DNA of 7,927 nt, from NCBI GenBank assembly GCA_013203525.1, contig JABMQB010000393.1, positions 1 to 7,927 of the forward strand. Reading direction: 5' to 3'. The stretch is from Mariniphaga sp. GTDB taxonomy: Bacteria > Bacteroidota > Bacteroidia > Bacteroidales > Prolixibacteraceae. Positions 7,278 to 7,927 of this stretch are shown here, one piece after another (positions within the stretch are counted from its first letter, which is position 1; the number at the start of each line of letters is the position of its first letter). A program made the translations under genes and the position numbers. The notes beneath the pieces are model-generated. The model was not told the origin of the DNA. It worked only from the letters and a program-made list of their open reading frames with translations, and did not search any database.

Positions 7278-7927
7278 ATGAAAATCAATTTCATATTTGT
7301 ATTAATTTTTGTATTTGTATTTTTTGGAGTAAAAACAAAAAGTGCAGAAAAGCCTGTAAATTTCATTATAATTTACCTCGATGATGTTGGATATGGCGAT
7401 GTTTCTCTCACCGGTGCAGTTGGTTATACTACGCCAAATATTGACAAAATGGCTTCAAAGGGAATGTTCTTTTCGCATTATTATGCACCTCAGGCTGTAT
7501 GTAGTGCATCAAGAGCCGGATTGTTAACCGGTTGTTATCCAAACCGAATTGGTTTTAGCGGAGCACTTGATCATACAGCAAATCGTGGTATTAATAATGA
7601 GGAAGAAACTATAGCTGAAATTCTGAAAAAGAAAGGATATGCCACTGCCGCATTTGGCAAATGGCATTTGGGGCATCATAAACAATTCCTGCCACTACAG
7701 CACGGTTTCGATGAATATTTTGGAATACCGTATTCAAACGATATGTGGCCAAACCATCCAACAAATAAAAATTATTATCCGCCATTGCCATTAATTGAAG
7801 GTGACGATGTAATTGAGACAAATCCCGACCAATCGTTGTTTACAACGCAATTTACAGAAAGAGCTATCCGCTTTATCAAAAAAAATAAGGACAATCCATT
7901 TTTTGTTTACCTGGCTCACCCAATGGC
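7278..7927 (+). CDS. Arylsulfatase A-like S1 sulfatase, 3' end cut by window
   Basis: The ATG at 7278 opens a frame of 216 codons plus two bases, about the first 40-45% of a usual arylsulfatase. The N-terminus is a Sec signal peptide with a hydrophobic core to about residue 18 and probable cleavage after KSA near 23. There is no lipobox cysteine, so the enzyme is likely free in the periplasm or secreted. Visible active-site elements by comparison with human ARSA are Asp35/Asp36 in YLDDVGYGD (calcium), Cys75 in CSASR at 75-79 (formylglycine; Ala replaces the commoner Pro), Lys128 and His130 in GKWHLG, and His214 in YLAHPM. HGFDEYFGIPYSND at 142-155 also closely resembles ARSA. The second calcium pair (Asp-Asn) lies beyond the window. 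The sequence differs clearly from the sulfatase just upstream, so the two are not a recent duplication. The substrate is unknown; a sulfate ester on the same fucose-containing glycan is inferred from the neighbours. Confidence 0.93.
   Translation, partial: MKINFIFVLIFVFVFFGVKTKSAEKPVNFIIIYLDDVGYGDVSLTGAVGYTTPNIDKMASKGMFFSHYYAPQAVCSASRAGLLTGCYPNRIGFSGALDHTANRGINNEEETIAEILKKKGYATAAFGKWHLGHHKQFLPLQHGFDEYFGIPYSNDMWPNHPTNKNYYPPLPLIEGDDVIETNPDQSLFTTQFTERAIRFIKKNKDNPFFVYLAHPM

Noticed and set aside
7609..7821. Minus-strand open frame of 70 codons
   Set aside because: It is antisense to the second sulfatase over its conserved GKWHLG region and looks like a shadow of that gene.
1..7927. CRISPR arrays, tRNA or rRNA genes, insertion sequences
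   Set aside because: I saw no spaced direct repeats, no tRNA-like cloverleaf, no rRNA sequence and no transposase or terminal repeats.

Overview
The window looks like an AT-rich Bacteroidota chromosome segment, probably from a marine or gut polysaccharide degrader. The evidence is two short Phe/Leu-rich lipoprotein signal peptides, start codons without Shine-Dalgarno sequences, an E. coli-type FucI next to a FucP-type permease, and two S1-type sulfatases. The genus cannot be told from the sequence.

Layout. Positions 1-961 (minus strand) hold the N-terminal 320 residues of a dicarboxylate/amino acid:cation symporter whose 3' end lies outside the window. A 146-bp divergent spacer (962-1107) carries a 7-bp inverted repeat around an AT palindrome. 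On the plus strand follow fucI (1108-2889), an uncharacterised lipoprotein that I place in the DUF6786-like group (2925-4157), a FucP-type MFS permease (4199-5632) and a lipoprotein sulfatase resembling sulfamidases (5641-7071). The gaps between these four genes are 35, 41 and 8 bp, which suggests one transcript. A 206-bp AT-rich gap (7072-7277) then precedes a second, arylsulfatase A-like sulfatase with a Sec signal (7278 to the window end, truncated).

How the genes fit together (inference). The sulfatases would remove sulfate from a sulfated, fucose-containing glycan such as algal fucan or host mucin-type glycan outside the cytoplasm. FucP would import free L-fucose with protons, and FucI would convert it to L-fuculose. 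The lipoprotein between fucI and fucP is the main unknown. Its position suggests work on fucose or a fucosylated product at the envelope. No fucK, fucA, fucose mutarotase, fucosidase, fucanase, SusC/SusD pair or regulator is visible, so the window is only part of a catabolic locus.

The seven main findings are the unknown lipoprotein, the pair of dissimilar sulfatases, the departures of the first sulfatase from the usual active-site signature, a long extracytoplasmic insertion in FucP together with an altered motif, a shared CTGTA/TACAG half-site in two intergenic regions, the divergent symporter, and T8 tracts in two signal-peptide regions.
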